From contig JADZDD010000011.1 of the NCBI GenBank assembly GCA_020851235.1, forward strand, positions 124,001 to 188,000: 64,000 nt of DNA, read 5' to 3'. Shown here piece by piece: positions 24,770-33,154 of this stretch. The stretch's first letter is position 1. The number at the start of each line of letters is the position of its first letter. The position numbers and the translations under genes were made by a program. The notes beneath the pieces are model-generated. The model had not been told where the DNA came from, did no database searches, and worked only from the letters and a program-made list of their open reading frames with translations. This stretch comes from Burkholderiales bacterium. Its GTDB lineage: Bacteria; Pseudomonadota; Gammaproteobacteria; Burkholderiales; Casimicrobiaceae.

Positions 24770-24775
24770 ATTCTA
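24770..24775 (-). promoter_or_regulatory. candidate -10 box (TAGAAT) for the AsmA gene
   Basis: On the minus strand TAGAAT ends 8 nt before the ATG, so transcription would start at or next to the start codon. This repeats the arrangement at nnr. Confidence 0.35.
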
Positions 24776-25007
24776 CGCGCCGGTGCTTCGTCGGCTCGCC
24801 TGCGGCGTCGGCGCATGACACGCGGGTGGGCTCCCCGGCTCGCCGGTTCGTCGCCGCTGCCGCCGGTTGGGTCGGCGTCGGGGCCGGTTCGTCCATCGAT
24901 CGCGCACCGCGGCCGCGACTGGACTACCATCACGTCACCGGCGCGCCAGGATGCACGTGTCGCGCGCGCCACGCCCCCACCCGCGGCAGGAAGCGAGGCT
25001 TGCGAGC

Positions 25008-26120
25008 ATGGTCTACCCGTCCGGTCTTCGCCGTGCCGTGACCCGTACGCTGCGCGGGTTCACGTGGTACCGCTTCGGCGTGTTCTGCGGGGCGATCGCC
25101 TTCATTGCCGCCGCCCACGGCGTGTTGCTGTACCTCGCCGGCAAGCCGCCCGCCGCGGCGCTGGCGATGTTCAAGGACCAGTACGTCTACCTCTTCCTGC
25201 TCTTCGGCCCGATCGCGGCGGCGGTGGTGGCGATCGGCAACTGGGCGCCATCGCGCACCGGCCCGCGCATTGCCACACTCGTCGCTGCCATCGTCGTCGG
25301 CCTCGTGGTGCGGGAGCTCCTGTGCATGGCGTGGTGGTGGATCTGGCCCATGAGCACGATGGCGCCGACGCTGCTCTGGCAGGTGACTGCGGTCGTCTTG
25401 TACAGCCACGTGATCGCCGCGGGCGTGCTGGGGTATTTCTTCCTCGCCCGCGAGGAGGAGGCAATGGACCGGTTGCACGAGCACGACATGCGCCGCGAAG
25501 CGCTCGACCGTGAATTTGCCGAGACGCGACTGCTCGTGATGCAGGCGCAAATCGAGCCGCATTTCCTGTTCAACACGCTCGCCAACGTGCGGCGCCTGTT
25601 CCAGACCGATCCCCCCGCGGCGTTGGCGATGCTCGCGCACCTGTCGCGCTACTTGAGCGCCATGCTGCCGCGCATGCGGCGCAGCGACTCGACGCTCGGC
25701 CAGGAACTCGCGCTCGCGCATGCGTATCTTTCGGTCCAGCAGATCCGGATGGGTTCGCGCCTGAGCGTGCGCACCGACGTGCCCGGCGCGCTCGAGGATC
25801 ACGCCTTCCCGCCGATGATGCTCGTCACGCTGGTGGAGAACGCGATCCGCCACGGCCTGACGCCGCTGCCCGAGGGAGGCGAAGTGCGCGTGTCGGCGCG
25901 CCGCGTCGACGGGCGTTTGCGCGTCGCTGTCGCCGACACCGGCGCGGGCCTCGCGGAGAGTTCGGGCTCGGGGGTCGGTCTGGCCAACATCCGCACGCGG
26001 CTTTCCACCCTCTACGACGGCAACGCGCGGCTGCTCCTGGCGGCCAATACGCCGCGCGGCGTGGTGGCGACGATCGAGGTTCCTGCCGTCGCGGCACGCC
26101 ACGATGCGCGCGCCGCATGA
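25008..26120 (+). CDS. LytS-type sensor histidine kinase
   Basis: A 370-residue membrane sensor kinase. The N-terminal part has four hydrophobic segments (about 22-45, 58-78, 88-110 and 122-147). A coiled linker leads to the His_kinase domain with phospho-acceptor His185 in MQAQIEPHFLFNTLANVRRL. The ATPase domain has the N-box LVENAIRHGL (Asn278), the G1 box DTGAG and the G2 box GVGLANIRTRL, so it looks catalytically competent. The stop overlaps the next gene by 4 nt (ATGA). It is expected to phosphorylate the LytTR regulator at 27.2 kb. The signal is unknown. Confidence 0.92.
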   Translation: MVYPSGLRRAVTRTLRGFTWYRFGVFCGAIAFIAAAHGVLLYLAGKPPAAALAMFKDQYVYLFLLFGPIAAAVVAIGNWAPSRTGPRIATLVAAIVVGLVVRELLCMAWWWIWPMSTMAPTLLWQVTAVVLYSHVIAAGVLGYFFLAREEEAMDRLHEHDMRREALDREFAETRLLVMQAQIEPHFLFNTLANVRRLFQTDPPAALAMLAHLSRYLSAMLPRMRRSDSTLGQELALAHAYLSVQQIRMGSRLSVRTDVPGALEDHAFPPMMLVTLVENAIRHGLTPLPEGGEVRVSARRVDGRLRVAVADTGAGLAESSGSGVGLANIRTRLSTLYDGNARLLLAANTPRGVVATIEVPAVAARHDARAA

Positions 26121-27244
26121 GCGCGCTGGCCGTCCCCCGCATGCGGCTCGTCGCCCTCGTGCAAGGCACGCTGCGGGCGATTCCGCGGCGCCACGTCGCT
26201 GTGGCACTCGGTTTCGCGCTCCTCTGGGGCCTTGTCAACGCGCTCGGCTACACGCTCGGAAGAGCGTCGGGCGATGGTCCGCGCGCCGCCGCGTACTTCG
26301 TCTACGAGGCGCTCCTGCCGATGCTGCTGCTCACCGTCGCGATCGGCGTGGCCGACGCCGTGACTGGCAACGATCCGGACGCGGTGGCGGCCTACGCGAT
26401 CGCCGCGGTCGGCGCGGCGATCCTGGGTGAGGCGCTGTTCCAGGTCACGGCCCCGCTCGTGGGGCTTGCAAGCTGCGGCTGCGAAGTCGATCGCTGGCCG
26501 CGCGCGGCGCGTCCGGCGAACATGCTTCCGGACAGCGTGTTCATCTGCGCCTTCATCACCGCAGGTTACCGCTATCGGCGGCGCGCATCGCTGCGCCTCG
26601 CGCGCCTGCACGCACGCGAGCTCGACCAGGCGCAGATCACGCGGCGCATGGTGGAGTCGCGGCTGCAGGCGATGCAGGCGTGCATCGAGCCCCAGTTCCT
26701 GTTCGACACGCTGGGTGCGGTCGAGCGACTGCACGCGACCGATCCCCGCAGCGCAGCGCACCTCATCGACGAGCTCATCAACTACCTGCGCGCGGCACTG
26801 CCGCACCTGCGCGACTCGGCGTCCACCGTGACCAAGGAGGTCGGGCTCGCACACGCCTGGCTCAACATCCGCCGACTGCGCGACGGTCGCGGGCCCCGGT
26901 TCACGAGCGACGTAAGCGACACGGCGGCGACAGCGACGATGCCGCCGATGCTCGTGCTTCCGCTCGTCGATTACGCGCTCGGTGAGGCGGCGCAGGATGA
27001 AGCTCGCTGCGCGCTCGTGCTCACCGCGAGCACTACGGCCTCCCGACTGCGCTTCGAGGTCGCGACCCACGGCTGCACGCACGCGTGGGCGCCGGAAGCC
27101 GACGCAAGACTCGCCGGCGTGCGCGAGCGCCTGGCCGCGCTGTACGGCGACGACGGCACGCTCACGATCGCGACGGACGTGCCCGGGCGCCTCGTTCTCA
27201 CCCTCGACCTGCCGCATGAGCGCGCCGACCGCGATCCTCGCTGA
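26117..27244 (+). CDS. degenerate LytS-like histidine kinase (predicted pseudokinase)
   Basis: A 375-residue paralog of the preceding kinase with the same layout: about four membrane segments, linker, His_kinase-like and ATPase-like regions. The catalytic motifs are lost. The acceptor region reads MQACIEPQFLFDTLGAVERL, with Gln193 where the active copy has His. The N-box position reads LVDYALGEAAQ, without the Asn, and the G1 region reads THGCTHAW instead of DTGAG. The frame is intact, so it is probably an expressed regulator or dimerisation partner rather than a pseudogene. It overlaps its neighbours by 4 nt upstream and 29 nt downstream. Confidence 0.87.
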   Translation: MSALAVPRMRLVALVQGTLRAIPRRHVAVALGFALLWGLVNALGYTLGRASGDGPRAAAYFVYEALLPMLLLTVAIGVADAVTGNDPDAVAAYAIAAVGAAILGEALFQVTAPLVGLASCGCEVDRWPRAARPANMLPDSVFICAFITAGYRYRRRASLRLARLHARELDQAQITRRMVESRLQAMQACIEPQFLFDTLGAVERLHATDPRSAAHLIDELINYLRAALPHLRDSASTVTKEVGLAHAWLNIRRLRDGRGPRFTSDVSDTAATATMPPMLVLPLVDYALGEAAQDEARCALVLTASTTASRLRFEVATHGCTHAWAPEADARLAGVRERLAALYGDDGTLTIATDVPGRLVLTLDLPHERADRDPR

Positions 27245-27968
27245 GGACGAACCGGTCCTGCGCGCCGAGCTGCGGGACATGCTCGCTGCGCAGTGGCCCG
27301 AGCTCACGGTCGTCGCCGAGGTGGGCGACGGGCCGGCGGCGATGCGCGCCATCGACGCCCACGCCCCCGCGATCGTCTTCCTCGACATCGAAATGCCCGG
27401 CCGCAACGGCATCGACGTCGCGCGCCACGCCGGCGGTCGCTGCCACGTCGTCTTCGTTACGGCTTACGACCGGTACGCGATCGCGGCCTTCGAGGAAGGC
27501 GCGGTCGACTACGTCATGAAGCCGTTCTCGCCGGCACGGCTCGACGCCACCATCGCGCGGCTCAAGGCACGCGTCGGGGCCCCGCCCGCCGATCTCACCG
27601 GCATCCTCAAGTCGCTCGCGACGACGCTCACGCAGCGCAAGGAGTACCTGCGCTGGGTCACGGCGTCGCAGGGGGACTCGCTACGCCTCGTCACCGTCGA
27701 CGAGATCTGCTACTTCCGCGCCGACCACAAGTACACGCTGGTCGTGACGCGCGACTCGGAGGTGCTCATTCGCCGCCCGCTGAAGGCGCTCGCCGAGGAG
27801 GTCGATCCCCATGCCTTCTGGCAGATCCACCGCTCCGCGCTCGTGAGCGTCAAGGAGATCGCCGGCGTCGATCGCGATTTCCGCGGCCACCTCACCGTGC
27901 GCCTCAAGCAACGCAAGGAGACGCTGCCCGTCGGCGAGAACTACGTGCACCTGTTCAAGCAGATGTGA
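27216..27968 (+). CDS. LytTR family response regulator
   Basis: A 250-residue two-domain regulator. The receiver domain (1-120) has acidic residues AEDEP at 9-13, the phospho-acceptor Asp57 in FLDIEMPG, Thr/Tyr in VTAYD and Lys102 in VMKPF. A linker leads to a LytTR DNA-binding domain (about 145-250) with VDEICYFRADHKYTLVVTRD and HRSALVSVKEI. The start lies inside the pseudokinase gene (29-nt overlap), indicating coupled expression. Targets are unknown; the divergent AsmA gene is a candidate only by proximity. Confidence 0.94.
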   Translation: MSAPTAILAEDEPVLRAELRDMLAAQWPELTVVAEVGDGPAAMRAIDAHAPAIVFLDIEMPGRNGIDVARHAGGRCHVVFVTAYDRYAIAAFEEGAVDYVMKPFSPARLDATIARLKARVGAPPADLTGILKSLATTLTQRKEYLRWVTASQGDSLRLVTVDEICYFRADHKYTLVVTRDSEVLIRRPLKALAEEVDPHAFWQIHRSALVSVKEIAGVDRDFRGHLTVRLKQRKETLPVGENYVHLFKQM

Positions 27969-28022
27969 GGGCGTCGCACCCCGCAGGGTGACGCTGCCGC
28001 ACCTGCCCGGGGTGGGGTCGCT

Positions 28023-29078
28023 TCAGCGCAGCGACGCGTTCACGCCCGCCAGTGCCGCATTGCCCGGCACGAGTTCGGCGTCGGTCAGGGCGTTGAGCGG
28101 CGCCTCGATCGTCTCCAGCGCGTCGTGCATGTCGCTCGATTCGGGGTGGAGGTAGATGAGGCCGGTCAGGATCTCGCCGGCGGCGCGGTGTGTTTCGAGG
28201 TAGGCGAGCGCCGCGGCACGATCCGATGGATCGTAGTGCCGGCCGACCTTGTGCAAGCGCACCGTGCCGCCGTCGTGCAGGACCACCGAGCGGACCTCGC
28301 CCGGCGCGTACTCGGTCGTGATCTCCTCGCGCGGCGAGATGAAGTCGAGGAAATTCACCGACTCGTTGTGCTCACGCACGTAGTCGTAGCTCTTGGTCGA
28401 TCCCGGATGGTTGTTGAAGGCGACACACGGGCTCAGCACGTCGATGAACGCCGCGCCGTGGTGCGCCACCGCGGCCTTGATGAGCGGAATGAGCTGGTCC
28501 TTGTCGCCCGAGAAGCTGCGCGCGACGAAGGTGGCGCCGAGCGTGATCGCGAGCGTGGCGAGGTCGATCGGCTCGTCGCGGTTGACGGCGCCGCGCTTGC
28601 TCTTGCTGCCCCTGTCGGCGGTGGCCGAGAACTGGCCCTTGGTCAGGCCGTACACGCCGTTGTTCTCGACGATGTAGACCATGTTGACGCCGCGACGCAT
28701 GACGTGCGCGAACTGGCCGAGGCCGATCGACGCCGAGTCGCCGTCGCCGGACACGCCGAGATAGACGAGATCGCGATTGGCAAGCGCCGCACCGGTCAGC
28801 ACCGACGGCATGCGACCGTGCACGCTGTTGAAGCCGTGCGAATTGCCGAGGAAATACGTCGGGGTCTTCGACGAGCAGCCGATGCCCGAGAGCTTCGCCA
28901 CCCGGTGCGGCGGGATGTCGAGCTCGTAGAACGCCTGGATGATCGCCGCGCTGATCGAATCGTGGCCGCATCCGGCGCACAGCGTGCTGATCGCGCCTTC
29001 GTAATCACGCCGCGTGTAGCCCAGCGAGTTCTTCGCGAGACTGGGGTGATGGATCTTCGGCTTGGCGAGGTAGGTCAT
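28023..29078 (-). CDS. korB: 2-oxoacid:acceptor oxidoreductase, beta subunit (thiamine diphosphate)
   Basis: A 351-residue beta subunit of a 2-oxoacid:ferredoxin-type oxidoreductase, probably for 2-oxoglutarate. The cluster cysteines are in CAGCGHD, GIGCSSKTP and SPCVAFNNHPGSTKSYDY. The thiamine diphosphate motif is GDGDSASIGLGQFAHVMRRG with VENNGVYGLTKGQ. It would decarboxylate the oxoacid to its acyl-CoA. It is the last of three same-strand genes, 110 nt after the alpha subunit. The KorB assignment follows family resemblance and the neighbours. Confidence 0.92.
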   Translation of the reverse strand: MTYLAKPKIHHPSLAKNSLGYTRRDYEGAISTLCAGCGHDSISAAIIQAFYELDIPPHRVAKLSGIGCSSKTPTYFLGNSHGFNSVHGRMPSVLTGAALANRDLVYLGVSGDGDSASIGLGQFAHVMRRGVNMVYIVENNGVYGLTKGQFSATADRGSKSKRGAVNRDEPIDLATLAITLGATFVARSFSGDKDQLIPLIKAAVAHHGAAFIDVLSPCVAFNNHPGSTKSYDYVREHNESVNFLDFISPREEITTEYAPGEVRSVVLHDGGTVRLHKVGRHYDPSDRAAALAYLETHRAAGEILTGLIYLHPESSDMHDALETIEAPLNALTDAELVPGNAALAGVNASLR

Positions 29079-29188
29079 GGTCGGAGGGCGGAAGACAAAG
29101 GGCAAGGGGTGGGCACGGCGGACGCCGTGCGTCGGCACCGCAGTGGACGATCGGCGCAAGACACCGGCAGCAACGCAACCATCGCGCG

Positions 29189-31042
29189 TCAGGCCGCGCC
29201 GCTGCGGCGCAACGGGGTGACGTTGAACAGCCGCGCCTTCTCGGCAATCTCGCGGATCACGAAGCGCGCGGTGATCGGCGTCCCGTCGTAGTGCAGGATC
29301 GAGACGAGACGTGCCGGGTCGATCCCGCACTCGTTGACGATGAGCGACTTCATCTGCGCATCGCGGTTCTGTTCGACGACGAACACGTGGTCGTGCGCCG
29401 CGATGAAGTCGTGCACCGCGTCGCAGAACGGAAAGCCGCGCAGCCGCATGCGATCGAGGTGGATGCCCTCGAGCTCGAGGGCGACCAGCGATTCGCCCAT
29501 TGCCGCGCCGCTCGAGCCGAACCAGATCACGCCGCTGCGCGTGGGCTTGGCGGCCTTGGTGATGACCGGTGCCGGAACGAGCGACTTCGCAGTCTCGAAC
29601 TTGCGCAGGAGCCGCTGCATGTTGTCGACGTACGCCGGCCCCTCCTCGGTATAGCGCGCGTAGCGGTCCTTGCTCGTGCCGCGGGTGAAGTAGCCACCCT
29701 TCGAAGGGTGCGTCCCCGGATACGTGCGGTACGGGATGCCGTCGCCGTCGACGTCGAGGTAGCGACCGAAGTCGCGACCGGCCTCGAGCTCGGCCGCGCT
29801 CATCACCTTGCCGCGGTCGAGGCGCTTCGCGTCGTCCCACTCGAACGGATCGGTGACCCAGTCCTGCATGCCGATGTCGAGATCGAGCATCACGAAGACG
29901 GGGGTTTGCAGCCGGTCGGCGAGATCGAAGGCCTGCGCGCCCATCGCGAACGTCTCGGTGGGGTCTTCCGGCAGGAGCAAGACGTGCTTCGTGTCACCGT
30001 GCGAGGCGTACGCGCAGGAAAGCAGATCCGCCTGCTGCGTGCGCGTCGGCATGCCGGTCGACGGGCTGCCGCGCTGCACGTTGAAGAGCACGGCGGGGAT
30101 CTCCGCGAAATACGCGAGCCCCAGGAACTCCTGCATCAGCGAGACGCCCGGACCCGACGTCGCGGTGAACGCGCGCGCGCCGTTCCACGCTGCGCCGATC
30201 ACCATGCCGATCGAGGCGAGCTCGTCCTCGGCCTGGATGATCGCGTAGCGCTTCTTGCCGCTGACGGGATCGGTGCGGAACTTGCGGCAATACGCCTGGA
30301 ACGACTCGGCGAGCGACGACGACGGCGTCAGCGGATACCACGCGGCCACCGTCGCGCCACCGTACACCGCGCCGAGCGCTGCCGCGCTGTTGCCGTCGAT
30401 GAAGATCCGCTCGCCGACACGATCGCTGCGCGCCACGCGGATCGGCAGCGGACAGTCGAACGCCTGCTGCGCGTGCTCGCGCCCCATCGCAAATGCCTTG
30501 CGATTGGAATCGATCAGCGCTTCCTTGCCCTTGTACTGCTCACCGAAGAGCCGGTCGATCTCCTCGGGCGCGATGTCGAGCAACGCCGAGAGCGCGCCGA
30601 GGTAGATGACGTTCTTGAACAGCTGGCGCTGGCGCGCATCGGTGTACGTCGCGTTGCAGATCGCGGTGAGCGGCATCCCGAGCACCGTCACGTCGTCGCG
30701 GAAGCGCGACGCCGGCAGCGGCTTCGTCGAGTCGTAGAAGAGCCAGCCACCCGGTTCGATCTCGGCGACGTCCTTGTCCCAGGTCTGCGGATTCATCGCG
30801 ACCATGAGATCGACGCCGCCGCGCCGCCCCCGCCAGCCGTCGCCGCTCACCCGCACCTCGTACCAGGTGGGCAGACCCTGGATGTTCGAGGGGAAGATGT
30901 TGCGCGCGGCCACCGGCACGCCCATGCGCAGGATCGCCCGCGCGAAGAGGCCGTTGGCCGACGCGGAGCCGGAGCCGTTGACGTTGGCGAACTTGACGAC
31001 GAAATCGTTGACCCGCACGTCGGGCCGGACATCGGTACGCAT
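29189..31042 (-). CDS. korA: 2-oxoacid:acceptor oxidoreductase, fused gamma-alpha subunit
   Basis: A 617-residue subunit with the gamma domain (about 1-195; VKFANVNGSGSASANGLFAR) fused to the alpha domain (about 215-600; FIDGNSAAALGAVYGGATV, YPLTPSSSLAE, AEDELASIGMVIGAAWNGAR, ATSGPGVSLMQEF). This gamma-alpha order is standard for 2-oxoglutarate-type enzymes. The N-terminal gamma domain has the FVVKFANVNGSG segment for CoA/acceptor coupling. It starts 2 nt after korC and precedes korB. It gives succinyl-CoA if the substrate is 2-oxoglutarate. Confidence 0.93.
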   Translation of the reverse strand: MRTDVRPDVRVNDFVVKFANVNGSGSASANGLFARAILRMGVPVAARNIFPSNIQGLPTWYEVRVSGDGWRGRRGGVDLMVAMNPQTWDKDVAEIEPGGWLFYDSTKPLPASRFRDDVTVLGMPLTAICNATYTDARQRQLFKNVIYLGALSALLDIAPEEIDRLFGEQYKGKEALIDSNRKAFAMGREHAQQAFDCPLPIRVARSDRVGERIFIDGNSAAALGAVYGGATVAAWYPLTPSSSLAESFQAYCRKFRTDPVSGKKRYAIIQAEDELASIGMVIGAAWNGARAFTATSGPGVSLMQEFLGLAYFAEIPAVLFNVQRGSPSTGMPTRTQQADLLSCAYASHGDTKHVLLLPEDPTETFAMGAQAFDLADRLQTPVFVMLDLDIGMQDWVTDPFEWDDAKRLDRGKVMSAAELEAGRDFGRYLDVDGDGIPYRTYPGTHPSKGGYFTRGTSKDRYARYTEEGPAYVDNMQRLLRKFETAKSLVPAPVITKAAKPTRSGVIWFGSSGAAMGESLVALELEGIHLDRMRLRGFPFCDAVHDFIAAHDHVFVVEQNRDAQMKSLIVNECGIDPARLVSILHYDGTPITARFVIREIAEKARLFNVTPLRRSGAA

Positions 31043-31044
31043 GA

Positions 31045-32889
31045 TCAGGCGATCCTCGCGGGTTCACGCTCGCGCGCATGGTGCGCACGGCAGCGATCGT
31101 CGGCGTGCGGCGGAACGAGCAGGAACTTCTGCATGTCCCACGCGCCGGTCGGGCAGCGCTCGGCGCACAGGCCGCAATGCAGGCACACGTCCTCGTCCTT
31201 GGCCATGATGCGGCCCGTCTTGAGCGTCCCCGACACGTAGAGGTCCTGCGCGAGGTTCACCGCGGGCGCCTTCAGGCGCTGGCGCAGGTCGGCCTCGTCG
31301 CCGTTCGTGGTGAAGGTGATGCAGTCCATCGGGCAGATATCGACGCAGGCGTCGCACTCGATGCACAGCTTGTCGGTGAACACCGTCTGCACGTCGCAGT
31401 TCAAGCAGCGCTGCGCCTCGGCAAACGCGAGCTTGGGATCGAAGCCCAACTCGACCTCGACCTTGATGCTCGCGAGCGCGATCTTCGTGTCCTTGAGCGG
31501 GACACGGAAGCGCCGGTCGGCGGTGATCGCGTTGTCGTAGCTCCACTCGTGGATCCCCATCTTCTGCGACGACAGGTTCACGTGCGGCGGTGGCCGCTTG
31601 CGCAGGTCCTCGCCGCGGCAGAACAGGTCGATCGAGATCGCCGCCTCGTGCCCGTGCGCCACGGCCCAGATGATGTTCTTGGGTCCGAAGGCGGAGTCGC
31701 CGCCGAAGAAGACGTTCGGCAACGTCGACCCCATGGTGATGGAATCGACGACCGGCATGTTCCACTGATCGAAGGCAAGCCCCAGGTCGCGTTCGATCCA
31801 GGTGAAGGCATTCTCCTGGCCGATCGCCACCAGCACGTCGTCGCAGGGGAAGTGGACGTCGGGCTCGCCGGTGGGCACGAGCTGGCGACGACCCTTGGCG
31901 TCGCGCTGCGGCGCCACCTTCTCGAACGTCACGCCGGTGAGCTTGCCGTTGTCGTGAGTGAACGCCTTCGGCACGAGGTAATTGTGGATCGGGATGCCTT
32001 CGTGACGCGCATCCTCCTTTTCCCACGGCGACGCCTTCATCTCGTCGTAGCCGGAGCGCACGACGACGTCGACCGTCTCGCCGCCGAGGCGCCGCGCGCT
32101 GCGGCAGCAGTCCATCGCGGTGTTGCCACCGCCCAGCACGACCACCCGCTTGCCGATGCGCGTGACGTGGCCGAAGGACACGCTTGCGAGCCAGTCGATG
32201 CCGATGTGGATATTGGCGGCCGCTTCACGACGACCGGGGATATCGAGGTCGCGTCCGCGCGGCGCACCGCTGCCGACGAAGACGGCGTCGAAGCGCTGGT
32301 CGAGGAGATCGCGCAGGCTGTCGATGCGCGTGCCGGGGCGAAAGTCGATGCCCATGTCGAGCACGTACCCCATCTCCTCGTCGATCACGCTCTCGGGCAG
32401 GCGGAACCTGGGTATCTGCGTGCGCATCATGCCGCCCGCCTTCGCGTCGCCGTCGAAGACGACGAGCTCGTAGCCGAGCGGGGCCAGGTCGCGCGCGACG
32501 GTGAGCGACGCCGGACCCGCACCGACCAGCGCCACCCGCTTGCCGTTCCTTTGCGCGGCGGGCTTGGGCAGGAACTCGGTGATGTCGTCCTTGTAGTCGG
32601 CCGCGACCCGCTTCAGCCGGCAGATCGCCACCGGCTCGGGCTTGCCCTTCTTGTCACCGCCCTCCTCGATGCGGCTGCGTCGGCACGCCGGCTCGCAGGG
32701 GCGATCGCAGGTGCGCCCGAGAATGCCGGGGAAGACGTTGGCGTGCCAGTTGACGAGATAGGCGTCGCCGTAGCGTCCGGCGGCGATGAGGCGAATGTAT
32801 TCGGGAACGGGGGTGTGGGCCGGACAGGCCCACTGGCAGTCCACGACCTTGTGAAAATAGTCGGGCTGCGAGATGTCGGTCGGATTCAA
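31045..32889 (-). CDS. korC: GltD-like FAD/NADP oxidoreductase with extra [4Fe-4S] domain (KorC-type)
   Basis: A 614-residue iron-sulfur flavoprotein. The N-terminus has the GltD-type clusters CQWACPAHTPVPEYI and GRTCDRPCEPACRR. FAD binding is at VALVGAGPASLTVARDL, and NAD(P) binding at VVVLGGGNTAMDCCRSARRL. The C-terminal part adds a two-cluster ferredoxin domain, CIECDACVDICPMDC and CLHCGLCAERCPTGA. It likely passes electrons between the KorAB clusters and NADP or ferredoxin. I choose TTG at 32889, 5 nt after AGGAGG; a GTG at 32895 directly abuts that site. It leads the three-gene operon, a layout like the 2-oxoglutarate:NADP oxidoreductase described from Azoarcus evansii. Confidence 0.88.
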   Translation of the reverse strand: MNPTDISQPDYFHKVVDCQWACPAHTPVPEYIRLIAAGRYGDAYLVNWHANVFPGILGRTCDRPCEPACRRSRIEEGGDKKGKPEPVAICRLKRVAADYKDDITEFLPKPAAQRNGKRVALVGAGPASLTVARDLAPLGYELVVFDGDAKAGGMMRTQIPRFRLPESVIDEEMGYVLDMGIDFRPGTRIDSLRDLLDQRFDAVFVGSGAPRGRDLDIPGRREAAANIHIGIDWLASVSFGHVTRIGKRVVVLGGGNTAMDCCRSARRLGGETVDVVVRSGYDEMKASPWEKEDARHEGIPIHNYLVPKAFTHDNGKLTGVTFEKVAPQRDAKGRRQLVPTGEPDVHFPCDDVLVAIGQENAFTWIERDLGLAFDQWNMPVVDSITMGSTLPNVFFGGDSAFGPKNIIWAVAHGHEAAISIDLFCRGEDLRKRPPPHVNLSSQKMGIHEWSYDNAITADRRFRVPLKDTKIALASIKVEVELGFDPKLAFAEAQRCLNCDVQTVFTDKLCIECDACVDICPMDCITFTTNGDEADLRQRLKAPAVNLAQDLYVSGTLKTGRIMAKDEDVCLHCGLCAERCPTGAWDMQKFLLVPPHADDRCRAHHAREREPARIA

Positions 32890-33104
32890 GCGCACCTCCT
32901 CGGCAGGGCCAGCTTGCGCGGCAATTTTCCGCGCACATGAGCGGCGTTGGCGGCAACCTTCAATGGTACCCTGATTCGAAGGGGGTGAGCCGCCCGGCGC
33001 GGCGCGTAAGTGACTGATGTCAAATGCGCGAGCCGCGGCTGCCCAGGCGCGTCACGGGGGAACCCTGCGCGGCCGGCGACGACGGCGCGGGGGACGCCGC
33101 CGGG

Positions 33105-33110
33105 TAGAAT
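33105..33110 (+). promoter_or_regulatory. candidate -10 box (TAGAAT) for selD
   Basis: TAGAAT lies 44 nt upstream of the selD ATG, in an otherwise GC-rich stretch between divergent korC and selD. No obvious -35 element. Confidence 0.35.
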
Positions 33111-33154
33111 GCGGCGCGGTCGCCTTGCCGCCGCTTGCGTCCCTGTCCCCCGCC

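Noticed and set aside
27971-27994. Hairpin after the LytTR gene as an intrinsic terminator
   Set aside because: The stem needs a 2-nt bulge and no T-run follows, so the evidence is too weak.
33000-33154. Possible selenocysteine tRNA or SECIS-like element upstream of selD
   Set aside because: No tRNA-like acceptor, TCA anticodon loop or long variable arm could be matched on either strand.
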